DNA of 64,000 bases from Martelella mediterranea DSM 17316 (GTDB lineage: Bacteria > Pseudomonadota > Alphaproteobacteria > Rhizobiales > Rhizobiaceae), in assembly GCF_002043005.1 (NCBI RefSeq), contig NZ_CP020330.1, positions 2,126,001-2,190,000 of the forward strand. The letters are read 5' to 3'. Position numbers and translations under genes: made by a program. Every line of letters begins with the position of its first letter. The stretch's first letter is position 1. The notes beneath the pieces were generated by a model. It made no database searches. It was not told the DNA's origin and saw nothing but the letters and a program-made list of their open reading frames with translations. This document shows positions 1 to 7,987 of the stretch, one piece after another.

Positions 1-330
1 GGTAGCCGCGCCCTGCGGATCATGTCGGCGCTCGGCGATTTTCCCTTTGGCAAAACCGTTTTCGGCTGCGATCCCGAGCTGGTGCCGGATGGACCGCTGG
101 AACTTCGGGTCTCGGTCGACAAGGCGGCGTTGCAGTTTTCCTGGCGCAGCGGGGAGGGTGCGTGGCGTGATATCGGGCCGGTGCTCGACGCGACGATCCT
201 TTCCGATGAAGCGGGCGTGGGTGAGGGCAATAATTTCACCGGCGCCTTTGTCGGCATGGCGGCCTATGACACCGGCGGTCGCGGCCACCATGCCGATTTC
301 GCCTGGTTCGATTACGCGCTTCGCGATTGA
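1..330 (+). CDS. Glycoside hydrolase family 43-like beta-xylosidase, C-terminal fragment
   Basis: The frame is open from base 1 and ends in TGA at 328-330, so this is the last ~109 residues of a protein that starts outside the window. The end has the pattern FTGAFVGMAAYD...ADFAWFDY, which I recognise from the concanavalin-A-like beta-sandwich at the C-terminus of GH43 beta-xylosidases and arabinofuranosidases, where it helps close the substrate pocket. The catalytic propeller is not visible, so substrate and activity cannot be judged. It is unrelated to the iron locus that follows. Family assignment rests on the short C-terminal signature only. Confidence 0.7.
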   Translation, partial: GSRALRIMSALGDFPFGKTVFGCDPELVPDGPLELRVSVDKAALQFSWRSGEGAWRDIGPVLDATILSDEAGVGEGNNFTGAFVGMAAYDTGGRGHHADFAWFDYALRD

Positions 331-346
331 GGGTGGCCTCGCTCGA

Positions 347-376
347 TTGACAATGCTGACTGTTTAACTCAACTAT
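347..376 (+). promoter_or_regulatory. Promoter with RirA-type iron box upstream of the first binding-protein gene
   Basis: TTGACA at 347-352 is a full-consensus -35 with a weak AACTAT 18 bases on. Inside the spacer lies TGACTGTTTAACTCA (357-371), a TGA-N9-TCA match to the iron-responsive operator described for RirA in rhizobia. The flanking bases are shared with the site at 4150-4176: 19 of 27 positions are identical. A repressor bound here would cover the promoter. The regulator itself is inferred. Confidence 0.6.
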
Positions 377-407
377 TGCGCCCTGTTCATAACCAGCAGG
401 GGTCATC

Positions 408-1340
408 ATGCATTCGGGCATTCTCGCATCCGCCGTCCTTTCCATCTCGCTCCTTACCGGTGGCGTCGCGTTCGCAGGGCAGGTGATCGACCATGCCATG
501 GGTACGACGGAGGTGCCGGACGCGCCGCTCAGGGTGATCACGCTCACCAATGAGACGACCGAGGCCGCGCTGGCGCTCGGCGTAACCCCGGTCGGCGCGC
601 CGCAATCCTGGTATGGCGATCCGTGGTATCCGCATCTGGGCGACAGGCTTGAGGGCACGGAAGTGCTCGGGACCGAACTCGCCGTCAATGTCGAACTGGT
701 GGCCGCGCTCGAGCCGGACCTGATCATCGGCAGCCGCAAGCGCGACGAGGAGATTTACGGCCAGCTCTCGGCGATCGCACCCACGGTATTCATCGAAGGG
801 CTCGGCGCCTGGAAGGACAATTTCGCCTTCGTCGCCGATGTGCTGAACCGCGAGGCCGAGGGCGAGGCGGCGCTCGCCAGCTACGAGGCGCGGGTTGCGG
901 CCTTGAAGGACGGTCTCGGCGACAAGGTGGGCGAGAGCCTGTCCGTGGTGCGCTTCGTGCCGGGCCAGACCTATCTCTACCTCAAGGGCAGCTTCCTTGG
1001 TCATGTGCTGGCCGATGCCGGCTTCGCCCGCCCGCCGCAGCAGGATGCCGACGGGCTGTCGCTTGCGGTCGGGCGCGAAAGCATTCCCGACATGGATGGC
1101 GACCGGATATTCTGGCTGACCTATGACACCGGCGACGGCAAGGGCGATGCGATGGCCGAGGAATTCCTGTCCGACCCGCTGTGGTCGCGGCTTTCGGCGG
1201 TCAAGGATGGAAAGGTCTACGAGGTTGATGACGGCGTTTGGGCAACGGCCGGCGGCTGGTTCGCGGCGCAGGAAATGCTGGACGATCTCGCCGATGTCTA
1301 CGGCGTGGAACTGCCGCCGGCGGAGGCGGCCTCGGACTAA
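408..1340 (+). CDS. Iron-siderophore ABC transporter, periplasmic substrate-binding protein (copy 1)
   Basis: A 310-residue class III binding protein of the FecB/FhuD/BtuF type. A signal peptide covers about residues 1-23 (hydrophobic core, AFA-GQ cleavage). The mature start carries the VxDAMGTTEVPDxPxRV pattern of iron-chelate binding proteins, with NVELVAALEPDLIIGS and ESIPDMDGDRIF further on. It should deliver a ferric chelate to the permease pair encoded at 2124-4126. The stop codon overlaps that of the convergent ATPase gene. It is clearly paralogous to the protein at 4222-5127: the last ~80 residues align almost without gaps. The chelate cannot be told from sequence. The ATG follows a GCAGGGG ribosome site. 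Confidence 0.85.
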   Translation: MHSGILASAVLSISLLTGGVAFAGQVIDHAMGTTEVPDAPLRVITLTNETTEAALALGVTPVGAPQSWYGDPWYPHLGDRLEGTEVLGTELAVNVELVAALEPDLIIGSRKRDEEIYGQLSAIAPTVFIEGLGAWKDNFAFVADVLNREAEGEAALASYEARVAALKDGLGDKVGESLSVVRFVPGQTYLYLKGSFLGHVLADAGFARPPQQDADGLSLAVGRESIPDMDGDRIFWLTYDTGDGKGDAMAEEFLSDPLWSRLSAVKDGKVYEVDDGVWATAGGWFAAQEMLDDLADVYGVELPPAEAASD

Positions 1341-2131
1341 GCCGACTGTCGCGAAAGCGGCACGATCACCGGCAGGTCGGTTTCCGGCAGCGGCAATATC
1401 CGGCAGTCGATATCGAATACCGCGCTGATCCGCTCTTCGGTCAGCACGTCGCGGGTCGCGCCTTCCGCCGCGATGCGGCCGTTTTCGAACAGCACGACAT
1501 GATCGGCATAGCGCAGCGCGTGGTTCAGATCGTGCAGCACGATCACGAAGCTACGTTGTTCGCGCCGGTTCAGCATCACCAGCAAATCCAGGATTTCGAG
1601 CGCGTGGGCGATGTCGAGGTGGTTGGTCGGCTCGTCGAGGAATATCCGCGGCGCGTCCTGCGCCAGCGTCATCGCGATCCAGGCGCGCTGCACCTGTCCG
1701 CCTGAAAGCTGGCCGATGCTGCGCCCGGCAAGCGCCTCCATGCCCGTGGTCCTGAGCGCGTTTTCGACCGCGCGCCGGTCCTCGGCGGACGGGCCGGAAA
1801 ACCGGCTGCGGCGGGAATAGCGCCCGAGCATGGCGAGATCAAACACGGTCATGTCCTCCGGCGCATCCGGCGACTGGCTCAGCATCGCGATTTCGCGGGC
1901 CAGCGCGCGCGGCGTCCAGTCGTCAAGCGCCTGACCTGCCACCTCCGCCTCGCCGCCGCTTGGCGCATGAAGCGCGCGCAGCACCTTGAGCGCGGTGGAT
2001 TTGCCGCTGCCGTTCGGCCCGCAAAAGGCGATGATCTTTTGCTCCGGCAGTGTGAGGTCGATCGCATCAAGCGCGGTGAACCCGTCATAATGCGCGGAAA
2101 GCGTGGACATTTCGGCAAGCGGCTTAGACAT
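1337..2131 (-). CDS. Iron-siderophore ABC transporter ATP-binding protein
   Basis: A 264-residue cytoplasmic ATPase of the FecE/FhuC type that powers ferric chelate import. Walker A GPNGSGKST is at residues 38-46, the signature LSGGQ at 142-146 and Walker B IFLDEP at 163-168, with the D-loop and a switch histidine in VLHDLNHAL. All key residues are intact. The start codon overlaps the end of the permease gene by 8 bases, so the two are translationally coupled. It is last in the minus-strand operon fecC-fecD-fecE and runs head-on into the copy-1 binding protein gene, sharing the bases of the stop codons. Confidence 0.9.
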   Translation of the reverse strand: MSKPLAEMSTLSAHYDGFTALDAIDLTLPEQKIIAFCGPNGSGKSTALKVLRALHAPSGGEAEVAGQALDDWTPRALAREIAMLSQSPDAPEDMTVFDLAMLGRYSRRSRFSGPSAEDRRAVENALRTTGMEALAGRSIGQLSGGQVQRAWIAMTLAQDAPRIFLDEPTNHLDIAHALEILDLLVMLNRREQRSFVIVLHDLNHALRYADHVVLFENGRIAAEGATRDVLTEERISAVFDIDCRILPLPETDLPVIVPLSRQSA

Positions 2132-3137
2132 TGCTGCGCTGGCTCCTGAGGATAAGCATGAGGAAAAGCGGCGCGCCGATCAGCGCGGTGACCGCGCCCG
2201 CCGGCAGTTCCAGCGGACTGGCGATGGTGCGGGCGAGCGTATCGGCAACCAGCACCAGCATCCCGCCGATCATCGCGGTCGCGACGAGATAGCCAGCGGC
2301 GAACTGGCCATGGAAGAGACGCGCGGCGTGCGGCGCGATCAGCCCGACAAAGCCGATCGCGCCGACCTGCGAGATCGCGAGCGCCGTCAGCAGAACCGAA
2401 AGCACCATGAGCGCGATCCGGTTTCGGTCGACCGAAAAGCCGGTGGTCGCCGCCGTCTGGGCATCGAGCACGATCTGGCGCATCGGCAGGCGCATGAAGA
2501 TCAGCACGGGCACCGCCGCCGCGAGGCCGAGCGTCACCACGCCGACATCGATCCAGTGGGCGGCGCTGACCGAGCCGGTGATCCATTGCAGGGCCTGGCT
2601 TGCGCGATAAACCGGGCCGATGATCATCATCAGCGTGACGGCGGCCTTGGCGAGCGCGGAAAGCGCGATGCCGTAGAGGATCACGCGCACGGGATCGCGG
2701 CGGCGGGTATCGGCGAGCGTCAGCAGTCCCACAAGAGCGGCGAAGGCGAGCGCGCCGATGATCGCGGCGAGCGGTTGCCACTGGATCGAGACGGTCAGCA
2801 CGTTGGCTTCATCCGAAAACAGCCACAGGAAGGTGACGACGCCAAGCGCCGCGCCATCGGTGATGCCGAGGATCGAGGGGGCGGCCATCGGATTTCTGAG
2901 CGCCCGCTGCAGAATCGCGCCGGCAAGGCCGAGCGCCATGCCCGCCGCCGCCGCCAGCGCCACCCGCGGCAGGCGCAGGGTCCATACAATCACCGTATCC
3001 ATCCGGGCGCCGTCGCCGAGGAGGGCGGCGATCACCCGATCGGGGCCGATGAAGCTCGAACCGAGACCGGTCGCGCCGATCACGCAGAGCGCCAGCAACG
3101 CGGCAAGCACGGTCAGGCGGAGGGCAGGGGCGTTCAT
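2124..3137 (-). CDS. Iron-siderophore ABC transporter permease (FecD-like)
   Basis: A 337-residue polytopic inner-membrane protein of the FecCD/BtuC family with about nine or ten hydrophobic segments. Family marks are LRLPRVALAAAAGMALGLAGA near residue 55 and FVGLIAPHAARLFHG near 255, the region that contacts the ATPase and forms the inner gate. It starts 4 bases inside the preceding permease gene (ATGA overlap at 3134-3137). With the partner permease it should form a heterodimeric channel, unlike the single permease of the second locus at 59715. The substrate is presumably a ferric siderophore, since the promoter carries an iron box. Confidence 0.88.
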   Translation of the reverse strand: MNAPALRLTVLAALLALCVIGATGLGSSFIGPDRVIAALLGDGARMDTVIVWTLRLPRVALAAAAGMALGLAGAILQRALRNPMAAPSILGITDGAALGVVTFLWLFSDEANVLTVSIQWQPLAAIIGALAFAALVGLLTLADTRRRDPVRVILYGIALSALAKAAVTLMMIIGPVYRASQALQWITGSVSAAHWIDVGVVTLGLAAAVPVLIFMRLPMRQIVLDAQTAATTGFSVDRNRIALMVLSVLLTALAISQVGAIGFVGLIAPHAARLFHGQFAAGYLVATAMIGGMLVLVADTLARTIASPLELPAGAVTALIGAPLFLMLILRSQRSNV

Positions 3138-4126
3138 ACGCCGACCTCCCGCAAACGCTTCGCGCGCAAGAGCGCGATCAGGAACGGCACGCCGACAAAG
3201 GCGAGTACCGCGCCGATCGGCGCCTCGCCGGGGGCGACGATCAGGCGCGCCAGAATATCGGCCAGCACGGCGATGATCGCGCCCGTCAGCATGGCAAGCG
3301 CAGCCATGCCGATAAAGGCAGGGCGGCCCGGCGAAAGCCGGCGGGCAATATGCGGCGCAATCAGCCCCAGAAAGGCGACCGGGCCGGACATGGCGACCGC
3401 GCCGGCGGAAAGCAGCGCCGCAAGCGCCAGCGCGGCAATGCGCGTGCGCGCCACGTCGACGCCGATGCCGGCGGCGCTGTGATCGTCAAGCCGCAGCGCA
3501 TCGATCGACGGGCCGAGGAGGGCGCAGCCGGAAAGCGCGACCGTGAGCGCCAAGACGCCGAGCCAAAGCAACGCAAGCGGGCGATCGGCAAAGCCGCCGG
3601 AGAGCCAGAACAGCAGCGTCTCAAGCGCGGTTTCATCGAGAAGCAGCGCAAGCTGGGTGAGCGAGGCAAGCATGGCGGCGACCGTGACGCCGATCAGCAA
3701 TATGCCCGTTGGTCCCGTCTGCGGCCCGAGCGCGGCGGACAGGCCGAAGACCAGCGCGGTGGCGGCAAGCGCGCCGCAGACCGCAAGCAGGCCGATCGCG
3801 CCGACCGAGACCACGCCGAACAGCACCAAGCCGAAGGCGACCGCGAAGGCGGCGCCGGCATTGACGCCCAGAAGGCCGGGTTCGGCGAGCGGGTTGCGGG
3901 TGGTCGCCTGCATCAGCAGGCCGGATATGGCAAGCGCCGCGCCGGTCGCCATCGCGTTCAGCGTGCGCGGCAGGCGCAGCGTGCGGATGATGATGTCTGC
4001 CGTGTCATTGCCGCCGGAAAAGGCCGACCACACCGTTGCCGGTCCATAAAGCCGCACGCCGAGATGCAGGCTTGCAATCGCGGCGATCAGCAATGTCAGG
4101 CTCAACAGCAGCAGCGTCTTTCGCAC
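3134..4126 (-). CDS. Iron-siderophore ABC transporter permease (FecC-like)
   Basis: The partner inner-membrane permease, about 330 residues, with the family marks LRLPRTLNAMATGAALA and PVAFLGLIAPHIARR. An ATG at 4154-4156 is also in frame, but no ribosome site precedes it and it lies inside the shared promoter motif. The GTG at 4124-4126 has AAAGGGGA six bases upstream and gives a protein starting VRKTLLLLSL, so I take it as the start. First gene of the three-gene minus-strand operon, divergent from the copy-2 binding protein. The call of family and role is firm; the start is a judgement. Confidence 0.85.
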   Translation of the reverse strand: MRKTLLLLSLTLLIAAIASLHLGVRLYGPATVWSAFSGGNDTADIIIRTLRLPRTLNAMATGAALAISGLLMQATTRNPLAEPGLLGVNAGAAFAVAFGLVLFGVVSVGAIGLLAVCGALAATALVFGLSAALGPQTGPTGILLIGVTVAAMLASLTQLALLLDETALETLLFWLSGGFADRPLALLWLGVLALTVALSGCALLGPSIDALRLDDHSAAGIGVDVARTRIAALALAALLSAGAVAMSGPVAFLGLIAPHIARRLSPGRPAFIGMAALAMLTGAIIAVLADILARLIVAPGEAPIGAVLAFVGVPFLIALLRAKRLREVGV

Positions 4127-4149
4127 GGGTTCCCCTTTCGCAGCGACGA

Positions 4150-4178
4150 TTGACATTGCTGATTGAAATGGTCAACTT
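4150..4178 (+). promoter_or_regulatory. Divergent promoter region with RirA-type iron box
   Basis: TTGACA at 4150-4155 with AACTTT 18 bases on reads toward the copy-2 binding protein gene. TGATTGAAATGGTCA at 4160-4174 fits TGA-N9-TCA. The arrangement of -35, box and -10 copies that at 347-376. The same box lies upstream of the minus-strand permease operon and could control both directions. Regulation by RirA is inferred from motif and context. Confidence 0.6.
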
Positions 4179-4221
4179 TAAAACCAAAAAGATGAGTACA
4201 ATATTCAACTAGGGAGTTTCA

Positions 4222-5127
4222 GTGGTTCGACCGATACGACTGGCAGCAATGGCTGCCCTTGCCATCCTGTTTGCAACCCCGCTTGCCGCCCGCGAGGTGA
4301 GCGATGCCATGGGCACCGTCACCGTTCCGGACCTGCCGGAGCGTATCGTGGTGCTCACCAATGAGGGCACCGAGGCGCTGCTGGCGCTCGGCGTTCACCC
4401 GGTCGGCGCGGTCAATTCCTGGCAGGGCGATCCGTGGTGGGATCACATCGAGGCGCAGATGGGCGATGCCGAACCGGTCGGAACCGAAAGCGCGGTCAAT
4501 CTGGAACTGGTCGCAGCACTTCAGCCCGATCTGATCATCGGCAACCGCCAGCGCCAGGAGGATATCTATCCCCAGCTTTCCGCGATCGCGCCGACGGTGA
4601 TGTCGAGCGAGTTGCGCGGCGACTGGAAGGTCAATTTCAAGCTCTATGCCGAGGCGCTAGGCCTTTCCGACAAGGGCGAGGAGGTGATCGCCGAATATGA
4701 TGCCAAGGTCGCCGATCTCCGGGAAAAACTCGGCGATGCGACGAATGAGGAAGTCTCCGTCATCCGCTTCCTGCCGGGGCAGATTCGCATCTACCAGCTC
4801 GACAGCTTTTCCGGCGTGTTGCTGAAGGATATCGGGTTCCAGCGCCCGGAAAACCAGAATGTCGAGGAGTTCGCGATCCGCACCGGCAAAGAGAGCATTC
4901 CCGACATGGATGGCGACCGTATTTTCTATTTCACCTGGGAGGTCGGCAATGGCGAGGGCAAGGCGCTTGAGGAGGAGGTTCTGGCGGACCCGCTCTGGCA
5001 ATCGCTCTCCGCCGTCAAGGCCGGCAAGGTCCATGGCGTTTCCGACGCGATCTGGAACACCGCCGGCGGCGTGATCGCGGCCGACCTGATGCTCGACGAT
5101 ATCGCCCGGATCTACGGCGTTCAGTAA
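4222..5127 (+). CDS. Iron-siderophore ABC transporter, periplasmic substrate-binding protein (copy 2)
   Basis: A 301-residue binding protein of the same subfamily as the one at 408-1340, starting at GTG after a GGGAG ribosome site and carrying a signal peptide over about residues 1-21. Shared landmarks are EVSDAMGTVTVPDLP, AVNLELVAALQPDLIIGN and ESIPDMDGDRIF. The two copies lie on either side of a single permease-ATPase set, so they probably feed the same channel with different ferric chelates, or arose by a recent duplication. The gene is followed by a strong hairpin at 5154. No TonB receptor or siderophore synthesis gene is visible nearby. Confidence 0.85.
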   Translation: MVRPIRLAAMAALAILFATPLAAREVSDAMGTVTVPDLPERIVVLTNEGTEALLALGVHPVGAVNSWQGDPWWDHIEAQMGDAEPVGTESAVNLELVAALQPDLIIGNRQRQEDIYPQLSAIAPTVMSSELRGDWKVNFKLYAEALGLSDKGEEVIAEYDAKVADLREKLGDATNEEVSVIRFLPGQIRIYQLDSFSGVLLKDIGFQRPENQNVEEFAIRTGKESIPDMDGDRIFYFTWEVGNGEGKALEEEVLADPLWQSLSAVKAGKVHGVSDAIWNTAGGVIAADLMLDDIARIYGVQ

Positions 5128-5153
5128 CTGTTTCCGGTCTTCTTGAAGTCTCG

Positions 5154-5185
5154 TGCCGCGCGGGTGGAGAGCCCGCGCGGCATTT
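5154..5185 (+). terminator. Hairpin terminator after copy-2 binding protein gene
   Basis: An 11-bp perfect stem (5154-5164 with 5172-5182) closes a 7-base loop and is followed by a short TTT. It separates the iron locus from rbfA. Confidence 0.6.
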
Positions 5186-5203
5186 GCGTCTGAGCGCGCC
5201 CGA

Positions 5204-5232
5204 TTGACCTTCCGGCAACGAAGCGGTAAACG
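5204..5232 (+). promoter_or_regulatory. Possible promoter for rbfA-truB
   Basis: TTGACC at 5204-5209 is followed after 17 bases by TAAACG at 5227-5232. A local promoter is expected because rbfA here is not preceded by infB. The -10 is weak. Confidence 0.35.
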
Positions 5233-5309
5233 GGCGACATATGGTGTCCGGCCGGGTTCGAACCCCGTCAGACCGGATCGATCAAGAACACGAACGAACC
5301 AGGACTTTT

Positions 5310-5720
5310 ATGACGAGAGCTACCTCCTCGGCGCCCTCCCAGCGCATGCTTCGCGTTGGCGAACAGGTGCGCGCCGCCATCACCAAGGTGCTGCAGCGCG
5401 GCGACCTTCTCGACCCGCTGATCGAGACCACCGTGATTTCCATTTCCGAAGTGCGGATGTCGCCGGATCTCAAGGTCGCGACCGCCTATGTCACGCCGCT
5501 CGGCCAGACCGATCACGACGCGGTGGTCAAGGCGCTCAACCACCATGCCAAGTTCCTGCGCGGCCGCATCACCCGGGAAATCCGGCAGATGAAGAACATT
5601 CCCGAACTCAGGTTCCGCGACGACACAAGCTTCGAGAATTTCCGCAAGATCGACGAACTCCTGCATTCGCCGGAAGTGGCCCGCGATCTCGATCACGATG
5701 ACGACGACGGTAAAGAATAA
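5310..5720 (+). CDS. rbfA: 30S ribosome-binding factor RbfA
   Basis: A 136-residue KH-fold protein that binds the 30S subunit during 16S rRNA maturation. The N-terminal [20 protein letters not shown] and the central [23 protein letters not shown] are the standard RbfA signatures, and the usual acidic tail ([11 protein letters not shown]) is present. The start at 5310 gives the conserved N-terminus; a longer frame from 5241 adds only non-conserved residues. truB follows after four bases. In many rhizobia rbfA follows infB; here an iron locus is upstream instead. Confidence 0.95.
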   Translation: MTRATSSAPSQRMLRVGEQVRAAITKVLQRGDLLDPLIETTVISISEVRMSPDLKVATAYVTPLGQTDHDAVVKALNHHAKFLRGRITREIRQMKNIPELRFRDDTSFENFRKIDELLHSPEVARDLDHDDDDGKE

Positions 5721-5724
5721 GAAA

Positions 5725-6657
5725 ATGGCGCGACAGAGAAAACCCAAGGGCCGTCCGATCTCCGGCTGGCTGATCCTCGACAAGCCGATCGATTACGGCT
5801 CCACCGAGGCCGTTTCCAAGATCAAGTGGCTGTTCAAGGCGCAGAAGGCGGGACACGCCGGCACGCTTGATCCGCTCGCCTCCGGCATGTTGCCGATCGC
5901 GCTCGGCGACGCCACCAAGACCGTGCCTTACGTGATGGACGGCCGCAAGATCTATGAATTCACCGTCACCTGGGGCGAGGAACGCACCACGGACGATCTC
6001 GAGGGCGAGGTCAGCGAGAGCTCCGACAACCGCCCGCAGCGGGCTGATATCGAGGCGCTGCTGGAAAAATATACCGGCGTCATCGAACAGGTGCCGCCGC
6101 AGTTTTCCGCCATCAAGATCGATGGCAACCGCGCCTATGATCTGGCGCGCGAGGGCGAGACCGTCGATATCCCGACCCGCGAGGTGGAGATCCACCGCCT
6201 GACGCTGCTCGGCTGCCCGGACGAAAACACCGCGGAATTCGAGGTGGAATGCGGCAAGGGCACCTATGTGCGCGCGCTTGCCCGCGACATGGGCCGCGAT
6301 CTCGGCTGCTTCGGCCATATCTCGTCGCTGCGCCGTCCTTTCGTGGCGCCGTTTTCCGAGGATATGCTGGTGCCGCTCTCGGAACTGACCGCGCTCGAGG
6401 AGATCGAGGACGACGAGGAGCGCTTCGCCGCGTTGGAAGAATATCTCGTTGACACCTCGGAAGCGCTTGCCAGCCTTCCCCATGTTCCGGTGAACGAGGA
6501 TCAGGCCCGCCGGCTGAAGCTCGGCAACCCGATCATCCTGCGCGGTGCCCATGCGCCGGTGGAGGAACCAGATGCCTACGCCTCGCTCGCCGGCAAGCTG
6601 GTCGCGATCGGCGAGATCGCCGAGGGCCAGTTCAAGCCCAGGCGCGTATTCGGGTGA
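5725..6657 (+). CDS. truB: tRNA pseudouridine(55) synthase TruB
   Basis: A 310-residue enzyme making the universal pseudouridine 55 in the tRNA T-loop. The catalytic aspartate is D49 in [14 protein letters not shown], and GWLILDKP marks the N-terminus. A further in-frame ATG at 5698 would overlap rbfA by 23 bases; the start at 5725 gives the conserved [11 protein letters not shown]. It forms a two-gene unit with rbfA. The usual rpsO-pnp does not follow; the next gene is convergent and unrelated. Confidence 0.95.
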   Translation: MARQRKPKGRPISGWLILDKPIDYGSTEAVSKIKWLFKAQKAGHAGTLDPLASGMLPIALGDATKTVPYVMDGRKIYEFTVTWGEERTTDDLEGEVSESSDNRPQRADIEALLEKYTGVIEQVPPQFSAIKIDGNRAYDLAREGETVDIPTREVEIHRLTLLGCPDENTAEFEVECGKGTYVRALARDMGRDLGCFGHISSLRRPFVAPFSEDMLVPLSELTALEEIEDDEERFAALEEYLVDTSEALASLPHVPVNEDQARRLKLGNPIILRGAHAPVEEPDAYASLAGKLVAIGEIAEGQFKPRRVFG

Positions 6658-6740
6658 GACTTTGCCCCACCGGTTTTGAAATAAGGCGGGCGCCATCTCA
6701 TAGGCTGGGCTTCAACGGAATCGCATTCGGTATGACTTAT

Positions 6741-7403
6741 TCACGGTGATTTCTTCAGCAGTTCCGGATGTCGTGACAGACGATAGCTGATCACGCTCGC
6801 CGCCAGAAGCGGTATCAGTACGCAGATGAGAAGTGCCGTGACAAGCCATGGCCCTGTGGGCAGCAGGAAAGTCAATACGGCGAGCACCACCGCGAATTGG
6901 ATCATCAGCTTGCCGGCGATTCGGTGCGCGGCCTGCCAGATGGCAGCATCGCGCATTGTCCATGGCAATCGCAACCCGGCAAAGGCGTTGGCGCGCGATT
7001 TGGGCATGGCATTGCCGACAAGCGCCAGCAGCAGGGCCACCGCCAAGGTCACGATCTGCGGCATGTCGATGTTACGGTCGAGAGCCGTCATCACAATGCC
7101 CGACTGTATCGCAAGGCATATTATGAGTGAGGCGGTGATCGCCGCCCTGGCTATATGCCTGCCATTTGCGGCGGCCCTGCGATGGGCGACCAGAATATTC
7201 AAAAGCATCGTTGCGAGCGCGACGCAGGGCGGGACGGCCAATGCATAATTGCGCTGCCAATAGGCATCCACCTCGCCCCGGACGTTCCAGTGCACGGGAA
7301 GCGCCGTCAGCGCCGGGATCTCGATCAGCCCGAATATCGTGATTGCCGCAATTGCGGCCAGCAGCAGGATCTGTGTGAGTGTAACGGAGTCAGTTTTTCT
7401 CAT
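6741..7403 (-). CDS. SdpI-like/DUF1648 membrane protein
   Basis: A 220-residue membrane protein with six to seven hydrophobic segments. The N-terminal part with LPVHWNVRGEVDAYW fits DUF1648 and the later MPKSRANAFAGLRLPWTM fits the SdpI/YhfL family; in Bacillus, SdpI gives immunity to the SdpC toxin and sequesters the repressor SdpR. The gene overlaps the end of the ArsR-type gene upstream by 14 bases, the same regulator-membrane protein order as sdpRI. No toxin gene is visible, so a broader membrane-stress or sensor role is possible. Family call is fairly firm; function is inferred. Confidence 0.75.
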   Translation of the reverse strand: MRKTDSVTLTQILLLAAIAAITIFGLIEIPALTALPVHWNVRGEVDAYWQRNYALAVPPCVALATMLLNILVAHRRAAANGRHIARAAITASLIICLAIQSGIVMTALDRNIDMPQIVTLAVALLLALVGNAMPKSRANAFAGLRLPWTMRDAAIWQAAHRIAGKLMIQFAVVLAVLTFLLPTGPWLVTALLICVLIPLLAASVISYRLSRHPELLKKSP

Positions 7404-7671
7404 CAGGACGATCCTTCAAGCTAAGAAGCCCCGCGATCGATTCTTCCAGAAGCGAAGCATTGAGATGGTAGATGAGGCTGGTGCCTTGACGCTCTACCGT
7501 CACAAGTTCCGCCTCTCTCAGTTTTGCAAAATGCACCGATAGCGTCGGCTTGGTCAGGGCGAAATGCTCCGCGAGCGCGCCGGCGCTCAAAGGGCCTGTG
7601 CGCAGCAGAATCAGAATCTGCCTTCTGACTGGGTGAGACAGGGCCTCGAAAACGACGCCGATACCGATAAT
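7390..7671 (-). CDS. ArsR/SdpR-family autorepressor with an apparent non-AUG start
   Basis: A winged-helix regulator of about 93 residues: VFEALSHPVRRQILILL, then LSAGALAEHFALTKPTLSVH as recognition helix, then VERQGTSLIYHLN as wing. No metal-binding cysteine motif is present, as in SdpR. The conserved domain begins upstream of the first TTG (7590), yet between the in-frame stop at 7699-7701 and 7590 there is no ATG, GTG or TTG close to the conserved start. AGGGAG at 7675-7680 sits just before ATT (7669-7671) and ATC (7666-7668), so initiation is probably at one of these, as in infC. The gene is coupled to the SdpI-like gene. Confidence 0.7.
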   Translation of the reverse strand: MIGIGVVFEALSHPVRRQILILLRTGPLSAGALAEHFALTKPTLSVHFAKLREAELVTVERQGTSLIYHLNASLLEESIAGLLSLKDRPDEKN

Positions 7672-7987
7672 AGTCTCCCTATATAATTCGTAATTTATCT
7701 AATTAGTGTTTTTTCTAAATATGTCAAGACCCCTCGTTGGGCTATGTATGTCATCGAAGACCGTGCTGGCGATAGGGCGGATTTAGCCCTCCAGGTTGAA
7801 ACGGAAGGGTGGCCGGTTAGGCGAAAATTCGGACAGCCATTGCGTCGCCGTTCATCCTGTGTTGGAAAACTTGTTGTAGTGGGGGAGAGTGTCGTTCTCG
7901 CCGGATTTGCCGTCATAATGTCTTTCGGTTCCGGTGGCAAAAGCGTACAGAGTCTGATAACGCTGGCTTACTACAAGGGGAGGTTGC
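7672..7987. other. Intergenic region between divergent sdpR-like and gltB-like genes
   Basis: This stretch of 316 bases holds no convincing gene. The left part is AT-rich and carries a minus-strand TTGACA (7722-7727) and an imperfect palindrome ATAATTCGTAATTTAT (7683-7698), a plausible operator for the ArsR-type repressor. The right part ends in AGGGGAGG just before the ATG at 7988. No clear plus-strand promoter was found. Confidence 0.5.

Noticed and set aside
2103..3482. Plus-strand frame of about 459 codons opposite the permease genes
   Set aside because: Charged low-complexity translation, antisense to two well-supported permeases.
4127..4156. ATG start at 4156 for the FecC-like permease
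   Set aside because: No ribosome site, and the codon lies in the promoter motif shared with 347-373. GTG 4126 has a good site.
5241..5280. tRNA-like T-arm (GGGTTCGAACCCC) before rbfA
   Set aside because: No acceptor, D-arm or anticodon arm could be drawn around it. It may be chance or a scar of a tRNA 3' end, but there is no support for a gene or attachment site.
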